A DNA stretch of 64,000 bases from Lepidonotus clava (lineage: Eukaryota; Annelida; Polychaeta; Phyllodocida; Polynoidae): NCBI GenBank assembly GCA_936440205.1, contig OW387138.1, forward strand, positions 52,405,526 to 52,469,525, written 5' to 3'. Shown one piece after another: positions 1-10,435 of this stretch (within the stretch, counting starts at the first letter, position 1; each line of letters starts with the position of its first letter). A model generated the notes under the pieces. It did not search any database and had not been told where the DNA came from. It saw only the letters and a program-made list of their open reading frames with translations. The translations under genes were made by a program, and so were the position numbers.

Positions 1-1178
1 CAGGTAGGCACCTTTTCCTTGAGAGTTGTGCCCTCTCCTGGTCACTTTGCAGGAGGTCGCACATCTCATACTGCATTGACATGTCCGCCGTTGCATAATT
101 GTTCAGACTGGCCACATTGCTGTGACCTGTCAGCAGGTCAACCACAGTAGGATTCACCCCGCTGTGGAGCAGGTCAGTTGCTGTTTTTTTTTCTGATGCT
201 GTGGTTAGTGAGCCTCCCCTTCAGCTGACAGGCCTTGGCCATTTCAGGGACAATAGTGCGGAGTCTGTGCACACCCAGGGGCTGGTTTTTGTACCAGGTC
301 CTGGCCCTGGGACTCTTGTTGATGGCCAGGAAGAAGGGGCTGTCAGGGGCCCTCATTTGGGGTGGCCGGTGGGACTTGAATATTTCATACATATGGACTG
401 CGCACCTCTCGGGATGTCTCTCGTTCTTGAACAGTTTAGGCTTAAAATGCCTGGGATCCCCCTGGCCCTGTCTAGTCTTGGAATGTCGTTCGTTGAACTC
501 CAGGTAGACCTACCCATTTTCGTCCTCCACGTACTTGATCTCCCCCCAGTTCATTTGTCCGCCCTCGTGTATGCCCCTCAGCCCGAAACACTCCACCATG
601 TAGATAAAGAGCCCTCGTTGCAGAGGTTCTGGGCTGGTCTTAGAGATGGCTCCCTTCTCCCAGAAGGTGTTCATATGTTGTGCAGTGAGGGGCTGGGATC
701 GGTTGGGTTTGTTGCCATACCCCTCGGCCTTGAGGGCCTTCCTCCGGATGGCCAGGACATCCCCGACTACTCTGGAACTCAGGGGAATCCTTTAGAGTAT
801 ACCCGTACTTTTTCTCCTTGAGGCGACGGTCAATGGCCTGGTGCATACTGGTGAGGGTGTCCGGTTTATACTCTTCCCCGTCCTTTTTTTTTACAACCAT
901 GAAGAAGGCACTCACCATGACATTGAGGGTTGAGGGCGGGAGGGCCACGAAGTCCTCATACCCGTGTTCCACACAGTACTCATGGAACCTCTTGACCACC
1001 TGTTGTGTCTTTCTCTTTGTGTTCTTGTTTTTGCCGGAGTCAATGTAGGCCTATATGTCGGCCTCGTTCACCCCTCCTATGGCTCCCTGTTCCTCCATGT
1101 CCTCGTCCATGTCCTCGTCCATGCCCTCGTCCATGCCCTCGTCCATGCCTTCCTCCATGTAGTCCTCCTCATCAGTAT
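1..1178 (-). pseudogene. Crypton tyrosine recombinase (DUF3504-type), inactivated
   Basis: The protein catalyses DNA strand exchange through a tyrosine. Reading the minus strand, an N-terminal helical domain (KRFHEYCVEHGYEDFV) is followed by a catalytic domain. The expected residues are visible: Arg in GLRGIHEGG, HSIRK (HxxR), GHSN, and the nucleophile Tyr in SLNNYATAD near position 80-90. The copy is dead: TAG at 1053-1051, TAG at 512-510 where a Cys codon is expected, a frame change near 765-775, and another at the nine-T run 184-192. The family is recognised from the motif order; related host genes such as KIAA1958/ZMYM carry the same domain, but the number of lesions favours a decayed transposon. 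Confidence 0.8.
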
Positions 1179-1194
1179 CTGAAAGTTGATAGAA

Positions 1195-1328
1195 ACAGGG
1201 AAGATGAAAATGGGTGTGTCTACCTGGAGAATAATGAGCACCACTCTATGACCAGAGAGGCTAGTCAGGGGGATCCCAGGCATTTTTGGCCTAAACTGTA
1301 TCTGAATGAGAGAGTTCCAGAGAGGTGA
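1195..1328 (+). repeat. Inverted relic of a second Crypton recombinase copy
   Basis: On the plus strand this stretch encodes DENGCVYLENNEHHS...GDPRHFWPKLYLNERVPER. This is a diverged copy of the peptide that the minus-strand recombinase encodes at about 420-530 (DENG.VYLEFNERHS...DPRHFKPKLFKNERHPER). It lies in the intron between the two Crypton exons in the opposite orientation, so it comes from another family member. Confidence 0.7.
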
Positions 1329-1339
1329 GGGTAATATGT

Positions 1340-1497
1340 CCCATACTTTGCCTATACTTATCACGTACTTATCACATACTTATCACGTACTTGTCACATA
1401 CTTTTCACGTACTTGTCACATACATTACACGCATTTTTACACACATTTTTACACACATTTTTACACGCATTTTTACACGTTTTTACATTCACTGTAG
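1340..1497. repeat. Simple tandem repeats
   Basis: Two adjacent arrays: an ACTTATCACGT/ACTTGTCACAT-type unit of about 11 bp (1350-1420), then an ACACATTTTT-type unit of about 12 bp (1425-1480). They lie in the Crypton intron. Confidence 0.7.
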
Positions 1498-1535
1498 GTA
1501 GGGCTATATGATTGTTTGGGGGGGCATATGCTTAC

Positions 1536-1857
1536 CTGGTGGGAGGTAGTGTGGGTCCTCCATGTCAAAATCGTGGAAATTCACGTGGGCAGATGCCTCT
1601 GGAGGGGTTTCTGGTTGAGCAGGTGTTTCAGTAGGCTGAGCAGGGTTTTCTGGAAGCTGAGCAGGGTTTTCTGGAGGCTCTTCTCTGTACACAATGATGG
1701 TGGGGCTGGCGGGAGGGGAGTGCCAAAAGACGTCGGGCGCCTCAAAAATGTCTAAAACTCCGTTTAAGTCCGTCTCGCTGACGTCGGAGTCGAACATTAG
1801 CATTTCCCTGATATTTGCATCCGTTAAATCCATAGTAAACGTCGTTTCTGACGTCAT
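1536..1857 (-). CDS. Crypton first coding exon (acidic/proline-rich N terminus)
   Basis: The exon starts with ATG at 1857 and runs 107 codons to a GTAAGC splice donor, leaving phase 1, which matches the acceptor at 1178 (joint codon Asp). The product is acidic (MDLTDANIREMLMFDSD) and carries tandem PENPAQ-type repeats. No catalytic motif is present; it is probably a linker or interaction region. Linking it to the recombinase rests on matching phase and close spacing. Confidence 0.55.
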
Positions 1858-2201
1858 TTCCGACGTTTTCGCCGTTATTAACGGATATTTCTGACTCGTT
1901 GGTTTGTTGTTGTTCTGTGCAGACTGAATTTAAGATGGCAGATCAGTGAGTGGATCGGAGGGGGGAGGAGGGCCTGGAGTTTTTACCAAACTACACATGA
2001 CGGACATCTCTAATTGTGATCGGGACGTGTAATCTTCTACATGAATACACAGAATTACCTAACACTGCATTAAATCAATCCTATGTGACTGGACTTTGAG
2101 AAAATACTAAGGTAAGCCTTAAGATACAAAACCTGGACTCCCGCCATTCACTCAGTACTCCTATTATCACCCACCTACAACAATATTGAAAATCCTCTCT
2201 C

Positions 2202-3683
2202 ATGAATACCAGAAGTAAGAACATTGGATCCACCTCACTAGCAGAACAATCTGATATGTCTCTCCCTATAGATCCGATCAAAATGTCACTAGAAGACAAA
2301 ATCGATAAACTGATACTGAATACTGGATCAATTCCAACAATTCGTAGTGACATTAAAGAGATGGAAGGCAAAATATCAAACACCAATGATGTACTGCTCC
2401 CCGCCCTTGAAAATAAATTCACAACACTGAATGACAAGGTCACCCAACTACTGGAATCAGACAAGAAGTTAAAGGAGAAATATGAACAAGTTGAAGTCAG
2501 ACTAACAGAACTAGAATCTGAAAATAAATCACTAAAAAAGGACATCGAAGAACTTAAAAAGAAATCGGCCAACCAAGTTCACACCCCGGAAATACGAGCC
2601 TCAATCAAGATTGAGCTACAACGTGCAGAAAAAAGGAATCATCTTCTCTTTGAGGGAATAAGAGAACTACCATCTGAAGACCTGATGAACAACATCAGTG
2701 GTGTCCTCTACGACATGGGCACCCTTATCACACATAGGAATGTAGTCAAAGCCTACCGTGTAGGCTCGAAGTCCACAAAGCCTCTCAGGCCAAGGCCGAT
2801 TGTAGTTGTCTTTGACAATAAAGAATCTCGAGACCAAGTCTATAAAGCAAGAAATGGAATTAAAGCCAATCCAGCATGTAGAGACGTGTGGATAAACGAA
2901 GATTTGGATGAGGTCCAGAAAAAGGAAAGGCAGGCACTCTGGGCCCTCTCAGACCTTACCAAAAAGGAAGGAAGAGAAGCTAGGGTAGTGGGGGATACCC
3001 TAATAGTTAGTGGAATTAAGTATCAGTATCAAACCATTGATAAATTACCACCGGGTATCACTCTTGACAGAGCCTTCAATAGGGAAGATCAAGACCATAT
3101 CTTCTTCAACTCCGAACACAGATTCCTATCTATGTTCTACCCGACCAAGTTTAACTACAAAGGAGGAACCTACTCTTCAGGGGAACAGGCCTTGTCTCAT
3201 GTTAAAGCCTACCGAAATGGCCACCATGATACAGCCGATAGAATTATCAAAGAACATGACCCGCGCAAATGCAAAGCTATCGCAAAAGCAATAACCACAA
3301 TACCACTCTGGCTAGATGAAGAGGACGACGAGGTTGACGGTATTCTGGAAGCAAAGTTTAGTGATCCGATACTGAGACAGAAACTCCTTGACACTGGAAA
3401 TAAGAGGCTGGTAGAGTGCACCATGGATCGGAAATGGGCATGTGCATGCCCATTCAACTCGGACGAAAGGAAAAACAGAATGTGGAAGGAAATGAATAAA
3501 ATGGGCAGTAAGCTGGAAAGTCAAAGAAGTAAGCTGACACGTACTGGAGCCAACACTGCTGCCAGCTCACAATCTATGCCAAACCGAGCGGACGAACCCA
3601 CAGCTGATACTCACGCTGCAGAGTTAGCGGCCCCACTGCGAAGGTTAAATGAGGGTGTCATCCCACTGCTAGAAGAAATTTAG
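2202..3683 (+). CDS. LINE-A ORF1: coiled coil + RRM-like domain + NADAR (YbiA-like) domain
   Basis: 493 aa, uninterrupted. A heptad-rich coiled coil covers about residues 60-130. An L1-ORF1-type RRM/C-terminal segment follows at about 145-275 (NHLLFEGIRELP ... RPIVVVFDNKESRDQV ... VWINEDLD), expected to bind the element's RNA. Residues about 296-430 match the NADAR fold: FLSMFYPTKF, G-x-YSSGEQALSHVKA (Glu328, the conserved acidic position), HDPRKCKAIAKAI, KLLDTGNKRLVEC and D409-R-K-W412. NADAR proteins are N-glycosidases acting on ADP-ribose-type substrates. The usual WG after the Asp is WA here, so activity is uncertain. The tail is Ser/Thr-rich. Fusion to a LINE ORF1 is the striking feature, and LINE-B repeats it. 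Confidence 0.85.
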   Translation: MNTRSKNIGSTSLAEQSDMSLPIDPIKMSLEDKIDKLILNTGSIPTIRSDIKEMEGKISNTNDVLLPALENKFTTLNDKVTQLLESDKKLKEKYEQVEVRLTELESENKSLKKDIEELKKKSANQVHTPEIRASIKIELQRAEKRNHLLFEGIRELPSEDLMNNISGVLYDMGTLITHRNVVKAYRVGSKSTKPLRPRPIVVVFDNKESRDQVYKARNGIKANPACRDVWINEDLDEVQKKERQALWALSDLTKKEGREARVVGDTLIVSGIKYQYQTIDKLPPGITLDRAFNREDQDHIFFNSEHRFLSMFYPTKFNYKGGTYSSGEQALSHVKAYRNGHHDTADRIIKEHDPRKCKAIAKAITTIPLWLDEEDDEVDGILEAKFSDPILRQKLLDTGNKRLVECTMDRKWACACPFNSDERKNRMWKEMNKMGSKLESQRSKLTRTGANTAASSQSMPNRADEPTADTHAAELAAPLRRLNEGVIPLLEEI

Positions 3684-4125
3684 GACCTTCAAGACCCCTA
3701 CTTCAGTCCTACCATATCAGGAAAAACAAATGCTTCTGTTTTAGATAAATTTTTTGAGATTTCACTATCGATATCAAATTTGGCCAAAATAGACATCCGA
3801 CCTGACCTCTGACCACCGGATGTAACCCCCGTACAATCCATAACGAGGCTAGAGGCTATTCAACCGATTTGCGCATACCTAAACTTAAACTTAACACACG
3901 ATATCAAAAATTTAATAATCACCTAAGTAGATTAAATACCCCAACTGAAATTAACAACCTAATAGAATCTTATCATGTAAACAAACTCAATCTTTCGAAC
4001 TAAGGTTTGAGACTAGCCCGTGTAACCCGGAAGTAATCCCCATGCAAACAATCGGCCGCCATCTTGTATGTTTATATTTTGAAACAAAATCGTCGTAAGC
4101 TCGGAGAATTTTCTGCCTCCACAAC

Positions 4126-4755
4126 ATGTCAGTTATTAAAATATATGGAGACTCACGAGTGAAAGACCTCCAGGAGTACATAAACAGAGCAAATTACACT
4201 CAGGCGAATATTGAAGTGAAACCTTTTGGCGGATCAGGAATCTGAAATGTAGCATCTATGATTTATGCCCAGTCGGCCAAGAGACCGCACGACCTATACA
4301 TCTTAGCAGCTGGGGCCTGTGACATAACGAGATGGGACAACAAAATTCAACGGTACCATTTCCCGTATACATCACTCGAGGAATTTACAACGCACTTGAT
4401 GGCTGCCTACAATGAGGTGGATCTTAATTACCATGTGGCGTACCCGCAGGGTAATATTACCTTTGCACAGCTGCCAGGGATGGACTTACAGAGATACCCC
4501 TACTGTCTTCATACTGACTACCGACACCAAGATATAATTGATGCCGGAATACCGTTGATAAATGCTGAGATAGTCAGTATAAATGAACGTAACCACCTGC
4601 CTACTCCCTGGTTGGCGAGGCAAATACACCGATACAGAGGAAACCATACATTTGCCACCAGATATCACCTGCTGGAGGACGGTCTGCATCCAACAACCAA
4701 CACACTGGAATTCTGGGCCACCCAATTTGCACATGTGGCCTATCTGTGCAGTTAG
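4126..4755 (+). pseudogene. LINE-A SGNH/GDSL esterase-like ORF (one internal stop)
   Basis: The frame opens at ATG 4126 (MSVIKIYGDSRVKDL) and runs to 4755, 209 codons, with one TGA at 4243-4245 (codon 40, probably a former Trp). SGNH landmarks: block I GDS at residues 8-10 (Ser nucleophile), GGSG at 35-38, block III GACDIT at 63-68, and block V DGLH at 185-188 with the Asp/His pair. Esterase domains are known in ORF1 of CR1/L2 LINEs; here it is a separate ORF 442 bp after ORF1. It is a clear relative of the proteins at 24851-25465 and 62945-63589 (shared RPHDL, WDN, INERNHLP, RYHLLEDG segments). Substrate unknown. Confidence 0.8.
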
Positions 4756-5489
4756 GAACACCAACCACAAACTGTGATGTTATCTCTTTATCATACTTTT
4801 TGTACTAAGTAATGTTACTCAACTGACCTGTTGGCCTAGATTGGTTGCTCAATCGATCGAAAGCCCCCACTGCTCGCAGTTAAACCAGTAAGGTCCCTAC
4901 TTAATGTAACTGGTTGTTTTCTGTGATTTTTCCTGAGTGGCTGTACTGGTTGATCAATCGGACAGCACCATTTATCAGGATCCTAGTTATATATCCCAGA
5001 TTATTTATATATACTTAAGTGCCCTTACAACTTGGCATTTACGGATGCCCAAAAAAGGATTACTCAGGATACTTATGTACTTTCTGTGATCACACATTAT
5101 AAGGGAACCTACACGGACATTGCGAACTTATCTGTGATCACACTACTACTCAAGATATTATGCCACTTGTGATCACAATCAATTATTTCTCTTTTTAAAT
5201 CGAACTGAACATTATTACCCACGGAACTATCTCTAAGACAGGGTTATATTGACACCCCTTGCAAGCTGCAAACTATGTGTGGTCTGTTTCTCTCCTCTCC
5301 CTCCCCCCCCCCCTCCCAATTTTTGCTATTATTGTTTCATGCTTGTGTCTTTCTGGATGTTTCATTTATACTGGAACATTATGTTTCAATTACTTGCGGT
5401 ATGGTTAGCATTAATTGCATTAATACTGTCCCGCAAATTTCATATCGTCTCATCAATTACTTCATATCATCTCCACTGGTACGTACTTA
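4756..5489 (+). promoter_or_regulatory. LINE-A spacer between esterase ORF and ORF2, with three TGTGATCACA palindromes
   Basis: This 734-bp spacer has no convincing ORF. It holds TGTGATCACA at 5085-5094, 5133-5142 and 5168-5177, plus a C-rich run near 5300-5315. The spacer is long for a LINE, and LINE-B also has a repeat-bearing spacer at the same position. A role in internal initiation of ORF2 transcription or translation is only a guess. Confidence 0.4.
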
Positions 5490-8344
5490 ACCACCCTTAC
5501 AGGTTATCATGATCGTCCAAAGGGACTGAGTTTGGTTTTCTGGAATGTCAGGAGTATTTGTAACAAACTAGACACTGTACAATCTTATATTCAACACTCG
5601 AACTTTACCTTTTTTGGTATTACTGAAAGTTGGTTAAAGGAAAACTTATGCTGACAACAACAAACGCAGGCTTTGCCAAAAAAGGTGGTGGACTCCTACT
5701 GTACTGGAGTTATGACACTAATGTTCAAGTTCTAGACCAATACCCTTTTTCCTACTCGAATGAAGCAATTGAAGTTGTTACTGCCAGAATATTTGTGAAA
5801 TGTACCAGACCTATATACTCTATTACAGTTTATCGTCCTCCCTCTGCTGATGTCGAAGTTTTTGTATCCCACCTTAAACTATTATTGTCCTCACTGCCAC
5901 GTCTGAATGACGCTGAAATTATAATGGGAGGCGATTTCAATATTGACTGGGCAAAACCAAATAATATATTAACTAAGAAACTAAGTAAGATGGCTAAAGA
6001 CTTTTCTCTAACACAACATATCACAACCCCAACTCGTCCATTGTATAGCGCTGAAAGTGTGGTGGACCTTATCTTTACAAACTCAGTCCAACAGGTTTGC
6101 TCTAACACCTTAACCTGGAATGTCAGTGATCACGTTCCTACATATGTAAATCTGAAAAAAGTTAAAATAAAGCATGAAAAAATATCCTTTACTGGCCGCA
6201 CTTATAAAAGGTTTGATGAGGACCTATTTATTAAACAACTTAAGGAAGCTAATATTGAATCACTACTACAACTAACTAATGTAGAGGATAAATGGAAATA
6301 TCTATACGACATAGTTTTATCAAAACTGAACAAGCAATGCCTGATACGAAGTTTTACTACCAAAGCGAGCAGACCAGAATGGTTAACTAAAGAAATCCTT
6401 GAACTAATCAAGGGTAAAGATGTTGCACCAAAAAAGGCCTCTAAGAGTAAAAGTATACATGACAAGAAGCAGGCTAGAAGTTTACGTAACAGAGTTAATG
6501 TCATTTTACGGCAGGCACATTCGGACTTTGTCAAAGATAAACTTGAACATTACAAAAATGATCCTAAAAAGTTGTGGTCCACCATCAAAACCGTTATTCC
6601 TGATCAAACAAACTCTATTCTGAGTATGCTTGACAACAATGGATAAGAAATAGAAAGTAATGTTGCTGCTGAGAAGCTTAATATCTTTTTCACAACTGTT
6701 GGCGAAAAACTTGCTAATGACATACCAGATACTGTGACTAGAAATGACATAAATGTTGAAACACCTACAACTTTCCATTTTGAGGAAGTATCTTTTGCTG
6801 AAATATTAAAGCAAATCCAGAGTATTAAAATATACAAATCGAGTGGTTTTCCCTTAATCTCCACCAAAATTTGGAAAATAATTTTTAGTAACTTCCCTCA
6901 TCTTCTCCTAGATATCGTTAATACATCGCTCTCCACCTCAGTCTTTCCTAATTATTGGAAAAACGCCACAATCGCACCAATCCCTAAGGTTACAAGTACT
7001 ATAGAGCCTGGAGACTTTAGACCAATAGCTATTTTGCCTATCATCAGTAAAATAACAGAACATGTTGTTCATGACCAATTAGCATCATTTTTCGGAGACA
7101 ATGGGCTACTAACGAAATACCAAAATGGTTTCAGGAAAAACAGGTCGACAATCCAAACAGTTTTTGACTACACAACAAACCTGTACCATAATTATAATTC
7201 CAATTTTCACACCCTGGCTGTGTATTTTGATTTTAAGAAGGCCTTCGACACTGTCTCACACACAATCTTACTAAAGAAATTAAAATCCTATAATCTATCG
7301 CAACATACAGTTAACTGGTTTGAGTCATTTTTGGTTTGCAGAAAACAAATCACTAAATTCAATGGGGCAAAGTCCTCTAGCCGTAATATTAATTTTGGAG
7401 TTCCACAAGGCAGTGTTTTTGGCCCCTTACTCTTTATTATATTCATAAATGATGTAATCCTAAGAATACAAAACTGTGATATCTTACTGTATGCTGATGA
7501 TATAGTATTGTATAAAACACTTTGTCCAGCTACTCTTATTGACGACATATGTGTTGTACAAAAGGATGTTACCTGTTTGTCTGACTGGTGCTCAGAAAAT
7601 AAATTAACAATAAATACCAAAAAGACCAAAGTCCAACTTTTTCCAGGAAATCAACAAGTTTTTAATGACCAAACAATAAATATAAAAATACAAAACCAGT
7701 CGATACAACAGGTGAACATCTTTCGATATTTAGGTGTGGAAATTGATTCGTGCCTAAATTTTGTCCCACAATACAAAAATGTTTTAAAATTAGCGCATCA
7801 TAAACTTTTCTTGCTGAGGCGGATCCGCCCATATTTAACATTAAATACTGCGTTACTTGTCTGTAAATCATTGTTCTGCTCGGTGATGGACTATGGAAAT
7901 GTTTTTCTTACTGTTATAAACCAGAAAGAGCTCCAGGCATTACAAACCCTACAAAATCACGCACTTCGCTCCTGTTTATGTATACAAGATCCTAAAGACT
8001 TACATCTAACGGATCTACATAGACTTTCTAATGTAAATTTCCTCAATGAACGTAGAACTCGCCAAGTACTTATTTGTATATGGCATTCTGTTCAGAATAA
8101 AACTGCTGATATTGTTGTAAGGAGTGAAGGAACAAAGACCAGATCTCAGGATGGATTTACTATAAATCTTCCTATACCCCGTACTAAATTCATTAGGAAA
8201 ACACCGTTCTATTGGGGATCACTATTGTGGAACTCATTAGACCCTTGTATCAGATCGGAAACTGACCTCAGTATTTTCAAAACCAAAATCACAACCTTGA
8301 TAAAAGAAGGGGAGATTGTATGTTCCTGCACTCTGACTTTTTAA
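5490..8344 (+). pseudogene. LINE-A ORF2: APE-type endonuclease and reverse transcriptase
   Basis: About 950 codons. It begins without a clear ATG; the endonuclease reads LVFWNVRSICNKLD (motif Asn) and FGITESWL (catalytic Glu). The frame changes between about 5630 and 5665 and continues with YRPPS, GGDFNIDW and SDHVP. A TAA at 6644-6646 interrupts the same frame before the RT. The RT shows PGDFRPIAILPIISK, NGFRKNRST, YFDFKKAFDTVSH, GVPQGSVFGPLLF and the catalytic YADD box at about 7490. The protein nicks target DNA and primes cDNA synthesis there. The motif set fits the CR1/L2/Jockey group. Two lesions only, so this is a young inactive copy. Confidence 0.9.
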
Positions 8345-8662
8345 TTTCTTAATTTGACTTTCGCTAACTTAAAAGAACATTCACATGTAACCAGTGAACA
8401 GGCATTGCCTGATAACTTACCCTCATCTCATCTCATCTCATAAATTCACAACTGTTATTATATAGTACGAGGTCTACCTACTGATCCTAAAATTACTTGC
8501 TACACAGAATGAATAACCCATTTTTATATAGGTTCTACTAAATATTGAAATACCAAACTCCCAACATTGTACCCCATAGTAACTGAAAACTGAGGGAGAA
8601 CAGACCAAGGTTTGAGGTGTTTTCAGTATAATAAAAATGTTTAAAAAAAAAAAAAAAAAAAA
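8345..8662 (+). other. LINE-A 3' UTR and poly(A) tail
   Basis: Non-coding tail. It contains (CTCAT)4 at 8422-8441, an AATAAA near 8630 and twenty A at 8643-8662. A microsatellite such as CTCAT can end CR1/L2 elements, but the AATAAA followed by the A-run makes 8662 the better end. Confidence 0.7.
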
Positions 8663-9192
8663 TGAAGCGCATCCGTCTCACATGACCAAATCCGCGTTTA
8701 TCATTGGTCCGTTAATTAAGTCGCCGTAGGTCACCGTCAGGTCAGCGTAGGTCAGAGGTCAAACTCTCTGGATGTCGGCGTATTTTCATTGGTTTAATGT
8801 ACAAAACTAGGTCGCACTACTTCTCCGGATCAGTACACTGTACTGATACGGAATCCATATCAGTACAGTCCGTGCTTTCACTGTATGCCTATTTAGCAAT
8901 TCCGGAAAAGTATAATAAAAAATTGATGTTGCTCATTTACCATGACGCAGGGTCATCAATCTCCCGCCGGTGCCCCAGCGCTCATCTTGATCATGCTGGC
9001 GGGGCAGGTGGAAGACGAAAATCCGCCCCATCGTGGACCGCCATGCTCACCATTTTTCACACCGATCTAATCAAGTCATAGAGGGCATAGATTATAATTC
9101 TATGCCCTCGTTATTTTTTGCCTGGTAGTATCATCCAAAATCATTGCTGATATATAATATTATTTATTATGAAAAAAAATAAAACGGCGTAC
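8663..9192. other. Non-coding stretch, nothing recognised
   Basis: Flank of LINE-A. GGTCA-type direct motifs recur at 8725-8760. No gene or element ends were seen. Confidence 0.4.
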
Positions 9193-10435
9193 CTGTAGTT
9201 GCCATCCAAGAATATGGCCTGTGGTTGTGTGGCATGTTCGTCTTTGGCAAACGTTTCCATCGCCATCCACCTTTGGTCGGTCAAGTACTCATCCTGCTCC
9301 TGAAAAAAATTGTGTGGTTATAGTTAAATGTAGCAAAAGTCAATTTTGCAATTACTACATACCAGTGTGTCCCTCGTAATATTGGCAAATTTCAGAACAA
9401 TGGTACTCGTGAAATCGTCCCACTCATCATTTTTTTTTGTTTACACATATTTCCCTTCATACACTTACATGTTTTATTTCCCCCTTAGCTTCACCGTGTA
9501 AATCCAAATGTACCAGCCTGGGTCGGATCCTCCGAACAGTAGACGCACGTCCACTCTGATGGGCCGTCCGGGAGCTTTTGTTGGTCGTGCATCCTGGAAA
9601 AAATTTCAAAAATCATCACACCGTCAATCATTTCAACATAGGTGGTCGAAACTACCAAATCATCGGCATGTCAATTTTTCTCACCAAATCTCTGTTTCAT
9701 GTTATTGTGCCAGTCTGATCAATTTGCAATTTTTAAATTGTCAAAAAAAAGGGCCTGTTCTTTCAGCATGTTACATGAATTCGAGCGACCACAACTATGT
9801 CCGAGTCCGTCATCGGGTTTTAGACAGTGTGCATTATTTTGCATGAAGATAGTCACCTCTACCAGATAGTAAGTTAACAATTTTCTTTCCATGCTTCTCT
9901 TCTATCCCTGTCTATCAACAGTGTTTAACAATTTAAACCTACTTAGGGTGAACTGGGGCGCCCACTCGGTCCATTTGGGTTCCGTCCAGATCGTTTCGTC
10001 CTCTTCAATATTCTCCTCCTTTAGCTCCTCCTCACGCGGTGTCCATGCCTGGGATTCCTCTTCCTCCTCCGACAGCACATGGTCGCTTGAATGAGCCAAA
10101 AATCAACCTTTAAGTGTTTCGAATTGGTTATCTACGTGTATGTGTAGAAAACAAAAAAAAAAGGAAAATATGTATCCAACGTAACAGCTGTTATCCACAC
10201 CCTTATAGATTTGTTGACAAACACTTTATGGAAGCATAATGCCCGCCCCCAAGTCATTCTCCCGCAAAGCCTGAAAAAACACTACTTCACTATAGGCAAG
10301 TTATCTTATCAAATTATAGGCAAGTTATCTGATTCACCTACCGGGTTTTCTGCGCGGTCGCCATTGTTCAAAATGTGGCGCTTGGGTTTAATGTCAGTAA
10401 TCTGCTGCGTACGTCTTTTATGGTCCTGAGGCTGG
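9193..10435 (-). CDS. Unrecognised multi-exon gene, acidic product (candidate exons)
   Basis: Several short minus-strand open stretches are bounded by plausible splice sites: 10435-10342 (DHKRRTQQITDIKPK, after CTCAG, before GTAGGT), 10085-9943 (DHVLSEEEEESQAWTPREEE, very acidic, Trp-containing), 9593-9495 (DARPTKAPGRPIRVD ... GWYIWIYT), about 9435-9363 (DEWDDFTSTIVLKFANI, before GTATGT) and 9299-9193 (EQDEYLTDQRWMAMETFAK, after TTCAG, before GTACGC). The phases do not all match, so exons are missing, misplaced or decayed. No family is recognised. It could be a second gene of the neighbouring CACTA element or a remnant of an unrelated gene. Confidence 0.35.

Larger units (their letters stand above)
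1..1857 (-). mobile_element. Crypton DNA transposon (tyrosine recombinase), degraded, runs off the left edge
   Basis: Minus-strand Crypton-type element. A first exon (1857-1536) encodes an acidic, proline-rich N terminus and ends at a GTAAGC donor. The next exon starts after CTTTCAG at 1178 and opens with a GMDE repeat, then the recombinase proper. The left edge of the window cuts the C terminus and the left end of the element. LINE-A starts just upstream of the first exon, so the right end may have been disturbed by that insertion. Confidence 0.8.
1931..8662 (+). mobile_element. LINE-A: full-length three-ORF CR1/L2-like non-LTR retrotransposon
   Basis: About 6.7 kb. It has a 5' UTR starting near AAGATGGCAGATCAGTGAGT, ORF1 (2202-3683), an SGNH-esterase ORF (4126-4755), ORF2 with endonuclease and reverse transcriptase (about 5490-8344), and a 3' UTR with AATAAA at about 8630 and twenty A at 8643-8662. 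The 5' start resembles that of LINE-B (ACATGGCGGACTGAGTGG), which supports it being full length. Three lesions are visible: a TGA in the esterase, one frame change in the endonuclease and one TAA between endonuclease and RT. The copy is therefore dead but recent. No clear target-site duplication was found. Confidence 0.85.

Noticed and set aside
201-821. 206-codon plus-strand ORF
   Set aside because: It is the antisense of the Crypton recombinase, whose motifs are clear on the minus strand.
8422-8441. (CTCAT)4 as the true 3' end of LINE-A
   Set aside because: A further 200 bp with AATAAA and twenty A follows, and LINE-B also ends in AATAAA plus poly(A).
8797-9081. 94-codon plus-strand ORF after LINE-A
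   Set aside because: No domain, no Kozak context, no splice partners; composition like the flanking non-coding DNA.
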